Source of the DNA: Verpa conica
Taxonomy: Eukaryota; Ascomycota; Pezizomycetes; Pezizales; Morchellaceae
Direction: 5' to 3'
Length of the DNA stretch: 64,000 bases
Assembly: GCA_033030425.1 (NCBI GenBank)
Contig: JAUFSD010000006.1
Coordinates: forward strand, 1,364,001-1,428,000
The notes under the pieces are model-generated. The model made no database searches. It saw only the letters and a list, made by a program, of their open reading frames with translations, and was not told where the DNA came from. Every line of letters starts with the position of its first letter. Positions within the stretch are counted from its first letter, which is position 1. The position numbers and the translations under genes are program-made. Of the stretch, positions 22,000 to 37,250 are shown one piece after another.

Positions 22000-24900
22000 G
22001 ACAACACCCTCACGGCCCGCTGAAATTACGGAACATGACTTACTGATACAACCACTGATAAACTGTATGATAGAACTATTACTGATAACTGACGTACATA
22101 CAAGCAGGACCCAATCTATGTTAAGAAAAGATCCACAACAAGAATAATTAGTTTTAGATGAAACCATAAACGCCAAGGGACCAAGATAAACTATTTTCCG
22201 AAAATCCCCCACGATCCCCTTCACAAGTTGTTTTTGTGCCAGGATCCCTTCTCCCTGGAAGCGCAGCTAGCTCCCACATAGCGCCACTACTGAAAATCCT
22301 ACTACGATCTCAAGATATTTCTACTGGTGCTCCACCCGCGTGATTTGTGAACCCTGTGGCTTAATTGCTACTAGCGATGCTTGAAGTAAACTAGACAATT
22401 CTTGTGAAGCTGAAAACTACATGATGTGGAGTAGGAACGGCACAGTACCCTGTGGGGGCAGTTACATAAGGTGTATAATCGACCTTGCTGGCAGAACTAC
22501 ATGTACCCTGTACGCTTGTACTTACACCAGCATGGGAAGCGGTGTAGTGCAGGTCTGGGGCGACTCAAACTGAGTATGCGGTCTGTGCGTATTCTAGGGA
22601 CCATGGGTTTACAATGGTCTTATGTAACCCAGGCACCTGAAATACTCGTGGTGTTTTGCGGAGATATATCCCCGATGTCAACAATTCTGAAAGACCTCTG
22701 CTGTGACCTGTGAGGATTACTTCACTCCTAGCTCATCCTGATGTCTCAAAAGAAATACTTAGCGGGATATTCTCCTATTTGGCACCTTTACCTCCTGCCT
22801 CTCTTTGTCCTCCGCGCTTGGAATATCCGCCGGCTTGACCTGAAGAACGTTTCGTTTTGGCTCTGTCCTCTTTCTTGCCATTTCTAAAACCTACTTGGTA
22901 ATGATTTTCGCCAGGAGGCGTCGGCCGGCGTGGATTCTCTCGCTATTTGTCTTCAAAATGATCACTGGTACCCTAGAAACCCTTTACATATAAAAAATCC
23001 CCCCCGCTTTGACTATTGTCTTAGACCTACGACAACACGAGTGAAACAACTACATGGTCTAGACAAGACATAGACGTCGGGTCTGGAAACGTTTAGAATT
23101 GCAAATATTCCGCAATCGATGTGCACCTGAGCTTGAATACCCAGGTCCTACTCACAGTCACGTCGCCAGACCATCGCCATGTGGCTTCCTCAGCCCTAGA
23201 CGCAAAGAAAAGGAGTGTTGACCACGGCAGAGAATCCAAAACACCTGCAAGGCCGTGAAACTCTTCAAAGCCAGACCGTGATCGACACCGGCCTACTTTA
23301 AATTAATTATCCGAGGTATACCGGAGACTTCAAAATCAAGACTAAGATACATGCCTGGTTAAGCACTACGGTATCAGATCTGCGGACCCGCCCTGGATCT
23401 ACCAGTAATTCCCACCCTACTCAAGCAGCGAGTGCGATCCTGTGATGGCATAGACCCTCGGATGACAGATTCCAATACCAACCACCCATCACCTCTGACG
23501 GAAGATCACCTCCCCAGTAACCCTCCAGTCCAATAGAGGTCGATTCAAAGATCGAGGTATTGCGCCTTCCTACGCCTCATATTTGGCTTTGACCCTCCGT
23601 AGACGCAAGACCCTTTTTCTATTCTATTCTAAGCCTGAAGGGTTATCGCGCCACGCTAGAAATCTCAAAACGAAAATGGTTTTTATATTCACCTGCATTT
23701 TACTAAGATATGCGAGGCCTCTATCGTTTGTTTCTAGTTAAGCCCGTCGAAACGGAAACAGCGGGATGTATCTGGGACATGGCCTCTAAGAACTTGAGGG
23801 GCACTTTAGGAGCTATCTCCCTGCGGAGCACTACATATCACAAGGCACCTATTTAAAGAAAAAATTGACTTGTATTTTGTGATTACTAGCATTCCATTGG
23901 TCTCAGACATTCAGAGGCTTCTGTTTGTAAATTCGGTTGATAAAAGAATGGCCTTTAACACCAATTTATTTTGTTTTGACCCGTCCCATTATATTACCGA
24001 AGAATCACATCTGTTTGCTTTAGCCTGAACACTCTCGCTGGACGATGCAGCACGTGCGGTTTCACAAGACAGCGATCTTCACGTCTACTCTAACTAAAGA
24101 GAAATGTATAGACGCGTAACATCTGCAACTCCTGCATAGACAATATTTCCACAGCATCAGTTACCTAATGTCGAGGAGGCCATGATAATATCAAAAAAAG
24201 AAGTACAGCTTAGGATTCTGAATAGACCTAGGCTAGGGTATGCCATGGTATTCTTACAGCCTATCCGAGATTTCCACACCCAATAGGTCGAGTGCACCCG
24301 TTAAAGGCTAATTATAAAGGAATACACCAGTACTCCCCTCCATCTGCATCGCTGGTCGATTGCTAAACGGGAAACTAGAGTAACATCTCACAAACAATGA
24401 CCACCAATAAAGTCCCGAAGATGTGATAGTGTTGCAGGATCGAGATCGTGGAGTTGAGGGTATCCGAGGGATTTTCGCCTGGGGCTTGCAGATGACAGAA
24501 ACGAATATTTCGACGCGAACCGGAGTTAAGTATGTACTCTAGCGAGCACACATCACGACACATGGAATATTCTACATACTCTATACAGTCGCGATGCTGT
24601 ACACACGTACTCTCCTCTCCTCTATCCAGTTGTACAATGCAATTTAGGGATGCCCATGCCATGCCTAAGCGCTCGGGCCAACATTAGGAACAATCAATGT
24701 GCGCAAGGCTTTCGGGAGCCCCAAAGCAGATGGATCATCGTCAACCTGAATCGGAGGGCGAGGGTGAGATTGCAGGAATTAAAGAGCCCGGGTTGGTGCG
24801 ACTCATCACGAATTCCGGCAAGAAGGAAACGAGATTAATTCCTGGGATGCTGTCCTGGTGAAATCCCTTGAGAATACCACCATCTTGTGGGCACGAATCG

Positions 24901-27900
24901 TATGAAACAAACTGATAAGCGGGTCGAGTAACGACATGATCTCTCCTCGCCAATCGAGAATCATTATCCGCCGATTCTGCACGGATCAGAGCGTTGTCAC
25001 TGCACAAGCGCAAACGCAACCCCCCAGAAGCGAGACAACCAAAAACATCGGCTTGAGAGCATGTCACAATTATCTGTTTCTCCCACACCACGAAAGTGTC
25101 CCCCCAAACAAATCCTGGTATCGTCTTGTGCTTTTTTATCGCTACCGCTTTAGACAGAGATCTACCAGAGCTTTTGGGTGATTGAACATCTCGCATTTGA
25201 TCCTGAAGTCATATATTCTACGCCGGATTCTCTAGTGAGATATGGAACGCATATTAATCGGAGCCGCATGGTACTATTTTTATCAAGCCTTTGTGACAAA
25301 GTATCTCCAGCGCACCTCCCTTATCGATGCCAGCTGTCCGAATGTAGATATCGATGCCGGTGATGAACGTTCGGACAGTTTCTGTGGTTGCGGTTCCCCT
25401 GCTATATTGATATTAAATCTGCAGAACAGCTCAGTATCAAGCTCGGCTTATGTTTATTCGTTTACAATAGTAATTGTTGTTCTGGAAGCATTGGCCCACA
25501 TTGCACTCTCTAGCTAGCTTTACATGATCTGGCCCCACCTTGGCCACCCGATTAATTCCTACATTATAAACTAAGGAGTGATATGAACCTTCAGAATGCA
25601 TAGCTCCAGTACAAGGCGTAGGAGCTGACTGTAGAAAATCGAGCGCGCTGTACAAGTTTTGCAATCAAGCGAGGGTAATTCGATTTTGTCACGCAAAGTC
25701 TGACCTTAATGCCGTGAGATATGTGGCCAGGTGCAGAAATAGCACTGATTTACTTTTTGACTGATTCCACCAGTGTCAAAGGCACCAATTCGACTCATTG
25801 GAGGACCTACATTGAGGGGATTGTAGTATATACATCAAGAAGTCAACAGAGCGTTAAAGTAACAGGTCTATCTTGGGCTTTGTCATGTATATATTTGGTA
25901 TCAGCCCTTATAAGCATACCTACGGAATAGCATCATTGTAGTCATAAGCGATCACTCGATGTTTTTATTGAGAAAATCACTAAAGGCGTAAATGTAGAAA
26001 AGGTGCATCTTCTTTGCTACAAAGAACCAGATTCTATTGGCGTGATTAGAAGCCATGGAGCAAGAAAGGCCCGGCACCTGAGTCATCCTGTGCGCAATCG
26101 GTGTCAGAATCCCTGGAGTAAGGCGGACTGAAGCTTGCGAGTTAACTCCTGTGAATAGGACAAGTGTCGATGCAATCTATTACGAAAGAACAATGATGCT
26201 AGACCTACCAGGCCTACTAATTTTGTACTTGAAAACATACGTTGCTGGAGCTGTTTACGATCACCCAATAAAATGACACCAAAGGGAAACATGTTTTCTA
26301 CTGGTGGACTGTTTCCTCGGCTGTTCCCCGGCTTTGTTACTTCAGGAAGAGCTTGCCTATTACGCCCCTTTGAACGATAAAGGAAGCGGTTCGGCATCGA
26401 CGACTCGGAGATTTCCCAGCTCAACCCCCGCCAACTCCAATCACAAACACTGTGGGACTACAGCATATCTTTCATGTCCAGTAAAACCATCGGGCCCACA
26501 CTTCGACCTGGGGCTAGCCTAAATAAGATCACATGATATCTCAAGCTGCCTCTGAGATCGCAATAAGTCGTTGGCAAAAAATGATTAGGGTTAGTTTTAG
26601 GAGGATCACGAGGTTCGATAGAGGCTTTATGTTTGGACATCGTATCGAACATACAATTAGGAGCGAAACTGAGTGCTCTAGTCCGTCTCTGCCCCCCACA
26701 AGCTACATGAGTTATCCGATTGTATGAGAGTATCTAGAAACAATTTCAGAAAAACGAGCAATTATCTACCAAGAGAGCGGGAACGTGGGCCCCCCACGAT
26801 ATTGTGTGTAAAAAACAACTGGGGTCTTGTCTGGTCCCTTGTATGGCGGCCCGCAGCCTATCTAAAATGGTAGCTTCATATATATGAATGGCGGTATAAT
26901 TCATATGGTAATACTAGCCACCAATTATAGAAACAATAGGCGAATTTAATCGGAAACAAATCTTGGGCGAAAAGACAGGATACTTGTTTTCTGAGCCTTG
27001 GGTTGACCCTTATCTAGCTAATTACTTTCTATGATCTATATGGGATTTCCTGGCGAAATCTTCTCCTTAATTTTCGTCTCGTAAGCGACCTCTCCGGGTC
27101 TCTAGTCTCTTAAAAATTTCGACAAAGAGGCTGGCGGAGGCCTCCGACAGCGCAAGAAATGCAAAGCAATCATTAAAGAAGAAACGGAGCACACACAAGC
27201 TATGGGAGCGAGGGGTGTCAACCTCGTGGGCTGCGTTGCTACCGGGATATATTTTGAATGTGATATGCGAGAAAATCTGAGGTGCATTTGCGTAGCGTTT
27301 TTTGTTCGAAAGGTGTGATTCTGTTGGATACCTTTCCGTCCTCCCAAGCAGAGCCCGGCAACCGGCGATCCTTTCTTGCTTGTCTTCGACACAGAATGCA
27401 ACCGCGGACGATGAATGTTTCTAGGATTGACCGGGAATCCTAGTGGTGGGCTTATGATGGGCGTCTGGGGGGGGGAGTTGAACTGTCGTGGACTTTTGGT
27501 TTGGCCGTCTCCCTACGCTTCGGTTTGGTGGCGAATTCGGCTCGGCGCGACTACTTTAGTTGAGTGGTTCCGGGCAATCCGCTAGGTCATCTGAGTCGTG
27601 GCCTGGCATCACAGGAGCGTTCTGCTTAAATCAGTGGCCGTTAACAATCTCGACCGCCTGTTAAGACGGCATGATAAAAGTTGGGCCCGGCCTACAGTCT
27701 TTTCCAGTCACGTTCAAACCTCAAAAGCAGCGGTATGATTATATTCATTGCGCTAGGTCTCGGGCTACAAGGGTATCACACCAAGAGTCTCCAATGAGTT
27801 TGGCAAGAATGATTTTCTCAGGAAACTACAGCGTATTCTATCCAGGATCTAGGAAGGGTGCAACGCATGCTGTCGAGTCTACACAATCCCATGCTCAGTA

Positions 27901-30900
27901 CCCTGAAGGACGGGACGAATTGGTGCTGCCATGTATGAGGAGCTAACCCCACACTCGTGAAGGCCTAGCTAAAGGGGGGATATCAACGCTATGAGATTAT
28001 CAAAACTAGGAGAAAGTGGGATAGCTGGTGTACGGGGCAAATACCTCGAGGAGGACAATTCGTTGCTGGAGAAAATTAAGAAATTAATGGCAAATGGTTA
28101 GTAGCTACCTATAACTGGAAGGCTTCCCCTTTTGCCCAACATAAGATGTCACACTAAAGGGCTTACCAGCTAAAGCTGCTTCGCATCACTCGTTCCCGAT
28201 GTTTCTCCGTATACAGGCAGGCGGTACGCGTATCGGTTATTAGAAACTACCAGATGGCCGATCACCCGTGCGGAGATATTTGACAGAGGAGGTGCATACC
28301 GATAACCTATGTTATCAAAGCATTGCCATCAGCTGCAGCGATGCATGCTCGACTTCGTGGCAATCGTATCGTGTGCAACTTACAACCGTCTGCACTAATA
28401 CTTGCATCAAAAGGAGGCTATCGATAACTAAGCTCCTTATTCTCAGCATACGAGGCAGGCGATAATATCTCAATAATGTTCGAATATTTTTTTCTTGTCT
28501 CGCTGACGTTTAAATAATAGGCTCGGGCAATTTATCTAAGCCTCTAGCAATTGGAGATGACTACCAATGGCTAATAAGTAGAAAACCCCATTCATTTATT
28601 TCAAAACCTCCTGTGGGCCGTGTCTATCCGGGGTTTGCATATCATCGAGTCTTAGGCTTTCCAAAACCGACCATAGCTGACCTGGCCGTTGCTGAGCATG
28701 ACCACGATGTACCACGATGGGCATCCTGCTGAACCTGGCCAGCTAAAAAAACCTATACTGGTGTTTTTTTATTCCTTTTTTCGCTCTCCTCGCTGTCTCT
28801 GATTCTTCACATACATCGAACATCAAGCATGAATGAGGGGAGACGCTTTGACAGCTGGCCGATCATGCGGAGTCGGCCTTATCTTGAAGAGAGACTCTAA
28901 ACATCTCAATCATACATACTGCCATATCCCTTGCTATGAAGCACTGCTCAGTGCTCCCTCATAAATGTAATTGCGCAAGCCAACACAGTTAGCGGGGTCC
29001 ATGAACTTCGATGTTCCTTGTATCTTGCCGTACCGCACAGCAAGGGGGAGTTTTTCTCGCCACGAGGACGGCGAGCGGAGGTGAATCATCAGGATTTAGT
29101 CTACTTGAATGGTTGGCGGTTCTTTAAGATGTCAGGACTCTCTTGGAAAATAGGGGATTAGGTGGGTAGATGGCATAAAAAGTTCAAAAGACTTATGTAG
29201 GTCACAGGTAGTGGCAAATCCCGAAGGTCTCAATATGTATTTATTTTTACTTTTGCTCAGCCAGCTTTTCTATGTTCTTAAACGACACACTATCAGTTAC
29301 ATCTAAGTCTCATTAATTTGCACTAATGCCACCTATAGTTTTCTTAGAGGCTTTTTCCAATAGCAAGCAAATTATGCTTACCCCAAGAGTAGTCATGTCT
29401 AGGAGTGCACAAATATGCGCATGTGTTAATTTCATTAAGCTAAAGTCGATAAAACCCACTCCTTGGAAGTTACGTCCATATTTATCTTAGACTAGGCTAT
29501 GAAATTAATTTGCCCTAACCAGGGAAAAAGAAATAGGCAGATCTAATTATGAAAGGTTGCACAGCCAATTCATGACGGTATCGCCTCAAACAAGAGAATT
29601 CAATCTAACTAAGAGTGCGTGGCCCACACTCCGTTCCTTCGGGCTTCTTGGAAGTTCCATGTCGGTATAATCTCCCGAGATACCCTTGCTTTCAGGTCCA
29701 CAATACCGTAAGAGCAGGTGGTATATCGTGAGCCCTCGCACATGGGACAAACGTGGCATAGAATTTCCGTCTTGGCATTTGAAAATTGGTAAAGCGAAGC
29801 CCGCTAGCGGCAGTTGGACCACATACTTCAATCTATCATATTGATCATTCCCGGGGAGGGGGGGGCAGGAATCTGAAGAAGATGAACAGAAATTTTCGAG
29901 GGCTGATAAACAGGGTGAGACCCCCACTACGCAGGGACAGGTTCACTGGAATAACCAACCACTCAGATGCAGAGATCGCATGGCTGGTCAAAAGCAAGAC
30001 TTAAGGAAAACGGGGATGGAACTGCAGTTCGGGTTTTCGGTTAGATTGGCTTAAGCGATCGACTCGGGTGAACCGAAGATATTTCAAGCTGTACCGGGGT
30101 AAATGTTTCAACGGGGATAGGTTCGGTAGTAGGTTGATTGGGGATCCGTAGGTATCTCGACGCTAGTTTCGGTGGTTAGCTATAGTACAGTAGCGCATCA
30201 GCCATCAAAGATATGGTACTCGACAAGAGAAGCTATTGCGAGCCCCGGTAACCTGGGCTCGTGAGACTCAGCCTAGCGCCCCCAGTAAACTACCTGGGAA
30301 TCCCAAAGGAAAAGGTCCCTTTCTTGGAACTTTTATAGCTTCTTAAAGGCTTCTCTCGAGTTATTCATGCCCAAAGACCCGTATTCATCTGAGGGTTGGT
30401 GTGGGAGTATGAGCAAGGGGTATAAAAATGCGGAGGCGGAAAGTTGCCGGTGACTTGACGCCCCAACCCTTCGGGAAGAGTTTCCGTTCCCTGGGACGGA
30501 GAAAGCACAAAAACTCTCCAGGATCGTGGGATGGGGGTTAGGTACATATGCATGGCGCAGTGTCTGAGAGATATATGCAGGATATAACTCTGCTAGCTGT
30601 TAAAATATCGGTTGCTGTTTTAAGTGTGAATTATGTATGTAGATACATGTGCCCTCAATAATCGCAAGGAACAGCCATGTTGGGTGCAACCTTGAGGTCT
30701 TTTTGACAAGAAACGAACATGTTATAGATGAGGGCTCAACTTCAACGATCTCTAGGATTAGCAAATGCGTTCACTGGGGCTAGAGACATCGACGGGATCC
30801 TCCCCACTGCCCTGCATATGTGACATGCCAACAAACAGGAGCGTAGAGTAGGTATATCCTGTCCAAGTACGTAACTTCTGCTTTTGACCTTGATGAAAAG

Positions 30901-31700
30901 AGCATTTAGATGCGGTGGATTCCTCTTGACTCAAAATGTGAAAACAATAGTATTCTACCGGAAAGAAGCAATGATGGAGTGTGTTCATCGATGATGCCTT
31001 ACAGATCCTGCGATGCAAAAACGGTTTTCCATCCTGACATTACCGAGATCTCGGGAGTGAAACACCTTGACACCCTCTATCCATGGGAGGTTATCGGCCT
31101 AAAAACGTGCTGTTGTGCTCTAACCCGTCATACTTGGTTAACCGGCTGTTTACAGGAGTACGTCGGCACACTATGCCAAATGATATTTCAGGGGACCAGA
31201 TTTTGGCAGTTAGGTCTGATAAGGATCACCGAACAGAGGATACTGGATTTTGGGTGCAATGATCGATATGAAACCACACCCCATGGAGCCAATTAAACAG
31301 CTATAATGTGATGCCAAGTCCCTGCCATGCTATACCATCATGCTGACTAAGTGAAACACGAACGAAATGGCCCTAGTTCAGGCGATATTTAAATGTGGTG
31401 AAGCCTTCACATCCTTGTCATCACTATTTGAGAACACTACAGAGAGGCGTCCCCCCCCCAGATATTGCAGGAGTAGTTACTCCAGGCATGCTTTTTCTCT
31501 CTAGGATCGATGAAATCACTCTCGATCGCACGCACACCTTGTAGTAGTCAATTCTCCACGCGGTCACAGTATGAAACATTATAGTTGTTTCGGGCTCGCT
31601 TATGGTTCTCATCTCCTGTTTCTTGGCGGGCATCACATCGCCCTCCTCCATCCAGTATGTCCTTCGATCGCCATGATCTTGCCCTAGTTTGTGAACCGCC
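22000..31700. other. Gene-poor, base-balanced block of unknown nature
   Basis: Nearly 10 kb with visibly higher GC than the flanks but no ORF above about 150 codons and none recognised. The longest frames (24741-25196 minus, 30910-31296 plus) have no family motif or exon-like neighbours. I saw no long terminal repeats or transposase motifs. It may be old, decayed transposon sequence. Confidence 0.4.
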
Positions 31701-32060
31701 TCGCGTTTGATTTGTTTTTTTTTTGCTTCTTTTTTATCTTTTTTATTTTTATTTTTTTTGCTTTTGTGCCATTTTGTTTTGTTTAGATCACCACCAACGT
31801 TTTTTAGGCGAGACCGCGTGAGGGTGTACAGGATCCAACTGGTTGGTTCCCAAGCCTCGCCTGTCTTTGGTCAAGGATGTGACTGTACGACTCCCTCGTG
31901 TTTGATTACCTATATGAGCCCTGAGCAATTGATCGCTGGCGATGCCGGGTTGGAACTTTGATAATTCACGGTTGACGGGAGATCCACTAGGACAGACGGG
32001 TTGTCTGTGTGTTGAGGAAGCGAGTACCATGTTCATGATAGTTAGGATTGAGAGCCACGA

Positions 32061-32086
32061 GGGCGGGCATTGGGGGGGAAGGGGGG
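32061..32086 (+). other. G-quadruplex-like tract
   Basis: Four G runs (3, 3, 7 and 6 long) are separated by 1-4 bases in 26 bp. The tract lies about 2.4 kb upstream of the C2H2 start codon. Confidence 0.5.
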
Positions 32087-33821
32087 AGTGAAATCGCTAG
32101 AGTCTTTGGCTAAGCTCATTCCAGTGTCGTTCACCGTATCTCCGTCTTGTGATGTTTAGAAGAGGTCGTCTCCCTTGGACGACATCTCAAACATTGATAG
32201 AGCACTTATCGGACTCCTGATTCTCGAGTTGGATGTTCTCCAGAGGGAAATTGATTTACACTGCAGACAAGAGTACGACTATGAATAGAGCTTATTCCGT
32301 ATACTCTCTAGTCTCTCCGGCAGAATCCTCTTGGCTTGCTTGTTCCCCATTCTTGCTCTTCCCTGTAGGCGTCTCTTCTCTATCTGTATCACATCACATC
32401 CTCAGCCAAAAAAAGACAACTGTGATATGATATCGCCGATAACTGGCATATAAACTTTTGTATGTGGTGAGAGTATTTGTGTGGGTGGAGGTCTGTATCT
32501 TACTCGAGAAGGGCAGATTTGGTCACTATCTATCTCAGTAGCAGGTCACCTGCAGCCCTGTCTGCAACCTCCCGTGCCCCACGGAGACGACCCACACAAC
32601 ACACACGGTCCGAAATATTTGACATGTCACTTTTTCAGGGTCCCTTGTGTTTCTCTCTCTCATGTGTGCTCACATCCCTTGGGCTTGTCTCGCGTCAACC
32701 TGTCAATGCCTCATCCATCCCTCCAGGCTTCGCCTGCCCAGCTGCATGGGCTCTTGGCGCTGGGAGTGTCGGTAACAAGACACTCCCAAAACTTACACCA
32801 ACTGGACGGGTGATCTGACTTAATTGTTGCTAGCTCACCGAGAACTCACCACAAACGACCCGGGCCCGCTGCTTTGAGTGGGGTCAGAAAACCGTTTGCC
32901 TAACCTCAATCATCGTAAGCGTGCGGACAAGGGCTGCTGTGTTTGGGAAATCGCATTTCCGACTCTTTTCCACCTTTCCCTTTTTCGCCAGCCGCTCCTG
33001 CGAAGCCCAGGTCTCCCCACTAAACCTTGCATGCACCGTCATGCATCCATTCTCTCGCTTTCTGCCTGCTGGCTGCCTACTGTCTCTTCCCGTGCTTCCT
33101 ACTCGACGAACAACTAATTTGTTTAGCCCAGGAGGGTGTGTAGTGGGAGCTTTCTGGAGTTGCAGAAACTGTATTGGTGAGCTATGCAGAACCTGCTACA
33201 TATAGACAATAAAATAATGTCCGGTTGGGGGATAGATGAATGCTATGGATTATGAGAGAATATCGAACTCGGCCGTTCCGTTTATTATGTTTTGTTTTAT
33301 ATCCCCGAGGCTACAATAGCTGCCCCAGCGATCTCCCCGAATTGCACTACACAGCCTGTGGGCATTTCCTGTCTCTCTGACCTTGTCTCTCTTCTCTTCC
33401 TTCTTCTGAATAAGAGTCAGGGAATAGGTAGTACTCCAGGCACTAACACTAGTGGCACCTCGATTGCGGGCCCGCTAGTTCCTTTATCCCTGCCGACAAA
33501 AGCAACTCCAGTACCGCCCCCCCAGTCCCAGACTTCCAGTAGACCCTCACAATCACCCATTCCTCCAAACAACCCCCTGGCACCTTTACAGACATTGCTC
33601 CGAAGCCTGTCCCAATTCCTTGGGGCAGCCCGGTCTACTGGCATCCATCAAACATCCTGTCGAGCGAGGCTGGTCCCGTCACACCATCGAATCAATCCTA
33701 CTCTCCCACTAAGAGATCCACATCCATCACAAAAGTGGTGAACGAGGAGAGAGGGGATAAAAGCCAAAAGGGTGGCCCAACATCGCCGTGACCCAGGGAG
33801 GCGTGAGGGACTTTGTTTAGT

Positions 33822-33857
33822 GTCCAAGAAGTCCAAAAAGTCCAACGAGTCCAAGAC
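33822..33857 (+). repeat. Four tandem 9-bp GTCCAANNN units
   Basis: Four successive units: GTCCAAGAA, GTCCAAAAA, GTCCAACGA, GTCCAAGAC. The first six bases are invariant and the last three vary. It lies about 610 bp upstream of the C2H2 start codon. The plus frame is not open into any known protein, so a noncoding role is more likely. Confidence 0.85.
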
Positions 33858-34470
33858 AGAAAAATAATCTGTGGAAACGAAAGAAGGTAGGAAGAACACG
33901 AGGGAAAAAAAACGATCCAAAATTCCCTTAGCAAGGGAAAAAAAAGGAAAAAAGCCCCCCCAAGCCTCTGAAGTCTCGGTTACGTTATTATTCGAGCCTC
34001 TCGCCCAGCTTCTTACACTAAACCTCATCAACTCGGAATCCCAGTCATCCCAAGCTTTAAACTATTGTGGGCTCTTCCTATAATCCACTTTATCTATCCC
34101 GTCCCTCCCTGAAACTGCTTCGACTAGATCGAGCTTCTATCCAACAACCCCCATCCCTTCTATCATCTAGTCTCCGACACCGTCGCTTCTTAGCTAGTAC
34201 TTGAACCTGGCAGTATTGACTACCTGCCAGCCAATTCCACTGGACAGCATCTCCAACACATATCATCCCCTCCAGGCCCCTCTCCCCATACATACATAGA
34301 CCACCTCCCGGCACCTGCTACAGACACTCGTTTGAGAGCATATACCATAGTCATCTCATTATATCTACTGCGGTCACCTATAACTACACCACCACTTCAC
34401 TACACTACTACTACACCACCACTACACCACCTACCTCCCACCAACAGTCACCATACTTTCAACCAGCGTA

Positions 34471-36057
<1,587 letters not shown>

Positions 36058-37250
36058 AAAGAAATAAGACACCGTGCATAGGTGGAAGAGGATGTACAAA
36101 TTTTAAAACGTACTTATGGGTGAGATACGAGATCAAAAAAGAATTGGTGGTTTTTGGTTTTTTGGTTTTTTTTTTTTGCTTCTGTTACAATATTTTTATG
36201 CGTTGTTATTTCTTACCTTTTTTCATTTCCTATATATTTAGCATTTATTAGCAAGAGGCCTAATGGTCCTTGTGTGGGTGGTTTGTTAAGAAAATTGTTT
36301 TTAAAGATCGGTATCAGCTTTGCGGCGACGGACTGGTGTATGGCGGTTGTGCGTGTACTTCACTTGTTTTATGCTTGCGCTATTATTTCTTACTGTTCCG
36401 GGGTGGTTGTTTTTTTCCCAGCGCATTACTTTCCTTTCAGCACTTCAATATTTCAGCGCTCTTTATGGTATACCATATGCAGGGTATACCCACAAGCCTC
36501 AGTGAATTACTCTTGATATGGCTTTACTGTTTTTATTAACTCCAATACTTTGTTTACCATTCACTGTCATTTTCTTGATTTACTTTCTGCTCTAATAACT
36601 TATAGGATTACTCAAATCGCCAATTCGAGTTTCCTAATTAAAGAGGAGCCATGGGCAGAAAGGTGTGGGCCCGGAATTCAACCTTCCTCGGGTCCTTTTG
36701 AACCCGGGCTCCAGCATCTTCCCTCAGCCCAATTTCTTTCTACTGATATATTTTTATTATTGTCGTTTGTTTTGCTAACTTCGACTGTCAATTTGTTAAT
36801 TCCGTATTTTATTCCCTTCTGTTACATCTGGTTCTGGTTTGTACTTGGCTTGCGTTACCTTCAAAACTTTGGGTTTGGGTTGGACTTTTGCTTTCCTTTT
36901 CGTCTCCAAAATCGTGGCGGTATCAATTTGTTTTTGGTCAGAAGCATGGGGGTGACGTCTTTTTTTCCCTCTTCCTTGTTCACTATGCTTGAGTTTGCTT
37001 TTTCGTGTTTGATGTTTGTTTTTTTCTTCTGGCAGGGGTGGGAGGAAATGGGGTAAATTGTCACGGGCAGCGGAGGTGGGACATGTGGTATCGAACATTG
37101 TGTACGGGCTTACTGGTGTGTGGGTGGGTATTATATCCGTTAAGCCAATAACAGGAGGGTGACAGTTTTACAAAGAAATTGTACTGGTGTTTTCTTTTCT
37201 CTTCTCTTTTGTTGCAATGATTGTCTATTATTATCTTTACCTTTTTTATT
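36058..37250 (+). other. T-rich 3' region of the C2H2 gene
   Basis: About 1.2 kb of strongly T-rich plus strand (long T runs at 36150-36190, 37010-37030 and 37190-37250). It is consistent with a long 3' UTR and terminator region. Frames of 100-168 codons here are artefacts of T-rich composition (Phe/Leu/Ser-rich translations). Confidence 0.5.

Larger units (their letters stand above)
31701..34470 (+). other. Long pyrimidine-rich region upstream of the C2H2 gene
   Basis: From 31707 the plus strand is strongly T/C-rich (a T tract at 31707-31790, CT-rich runs to 34470). This is what one expects of an extended fungal promoter and 5' UTR, possibly with upstream introns. It contains a G-run tract at 32061-32086 and a 9-bp tandem repeat at 33822-33857. 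The several open frames here look compositional. No separate gene is supported. Confidence 0.45.

Noticed and set aside
22759..22881. Minus-strand 40-residue basic frame starting MARKRTEPKRNVLQVK
   Set aside because: It has a clean start and stop and a charged composition, but is too short and without splice partners or known relatives.
24741..25196. 151-codon minus-strand frame
   Set aside because: No family motif, no exon-like neighbours, and several overlapping frames of similar length in the same block suggest chance.
36550..37056. 168-codon plus-strand frame
   Set aside because: The translation is Phe/Leu/Ser-rich as expected from T-rich noncoding DNA downstream of the C2H2 gene.
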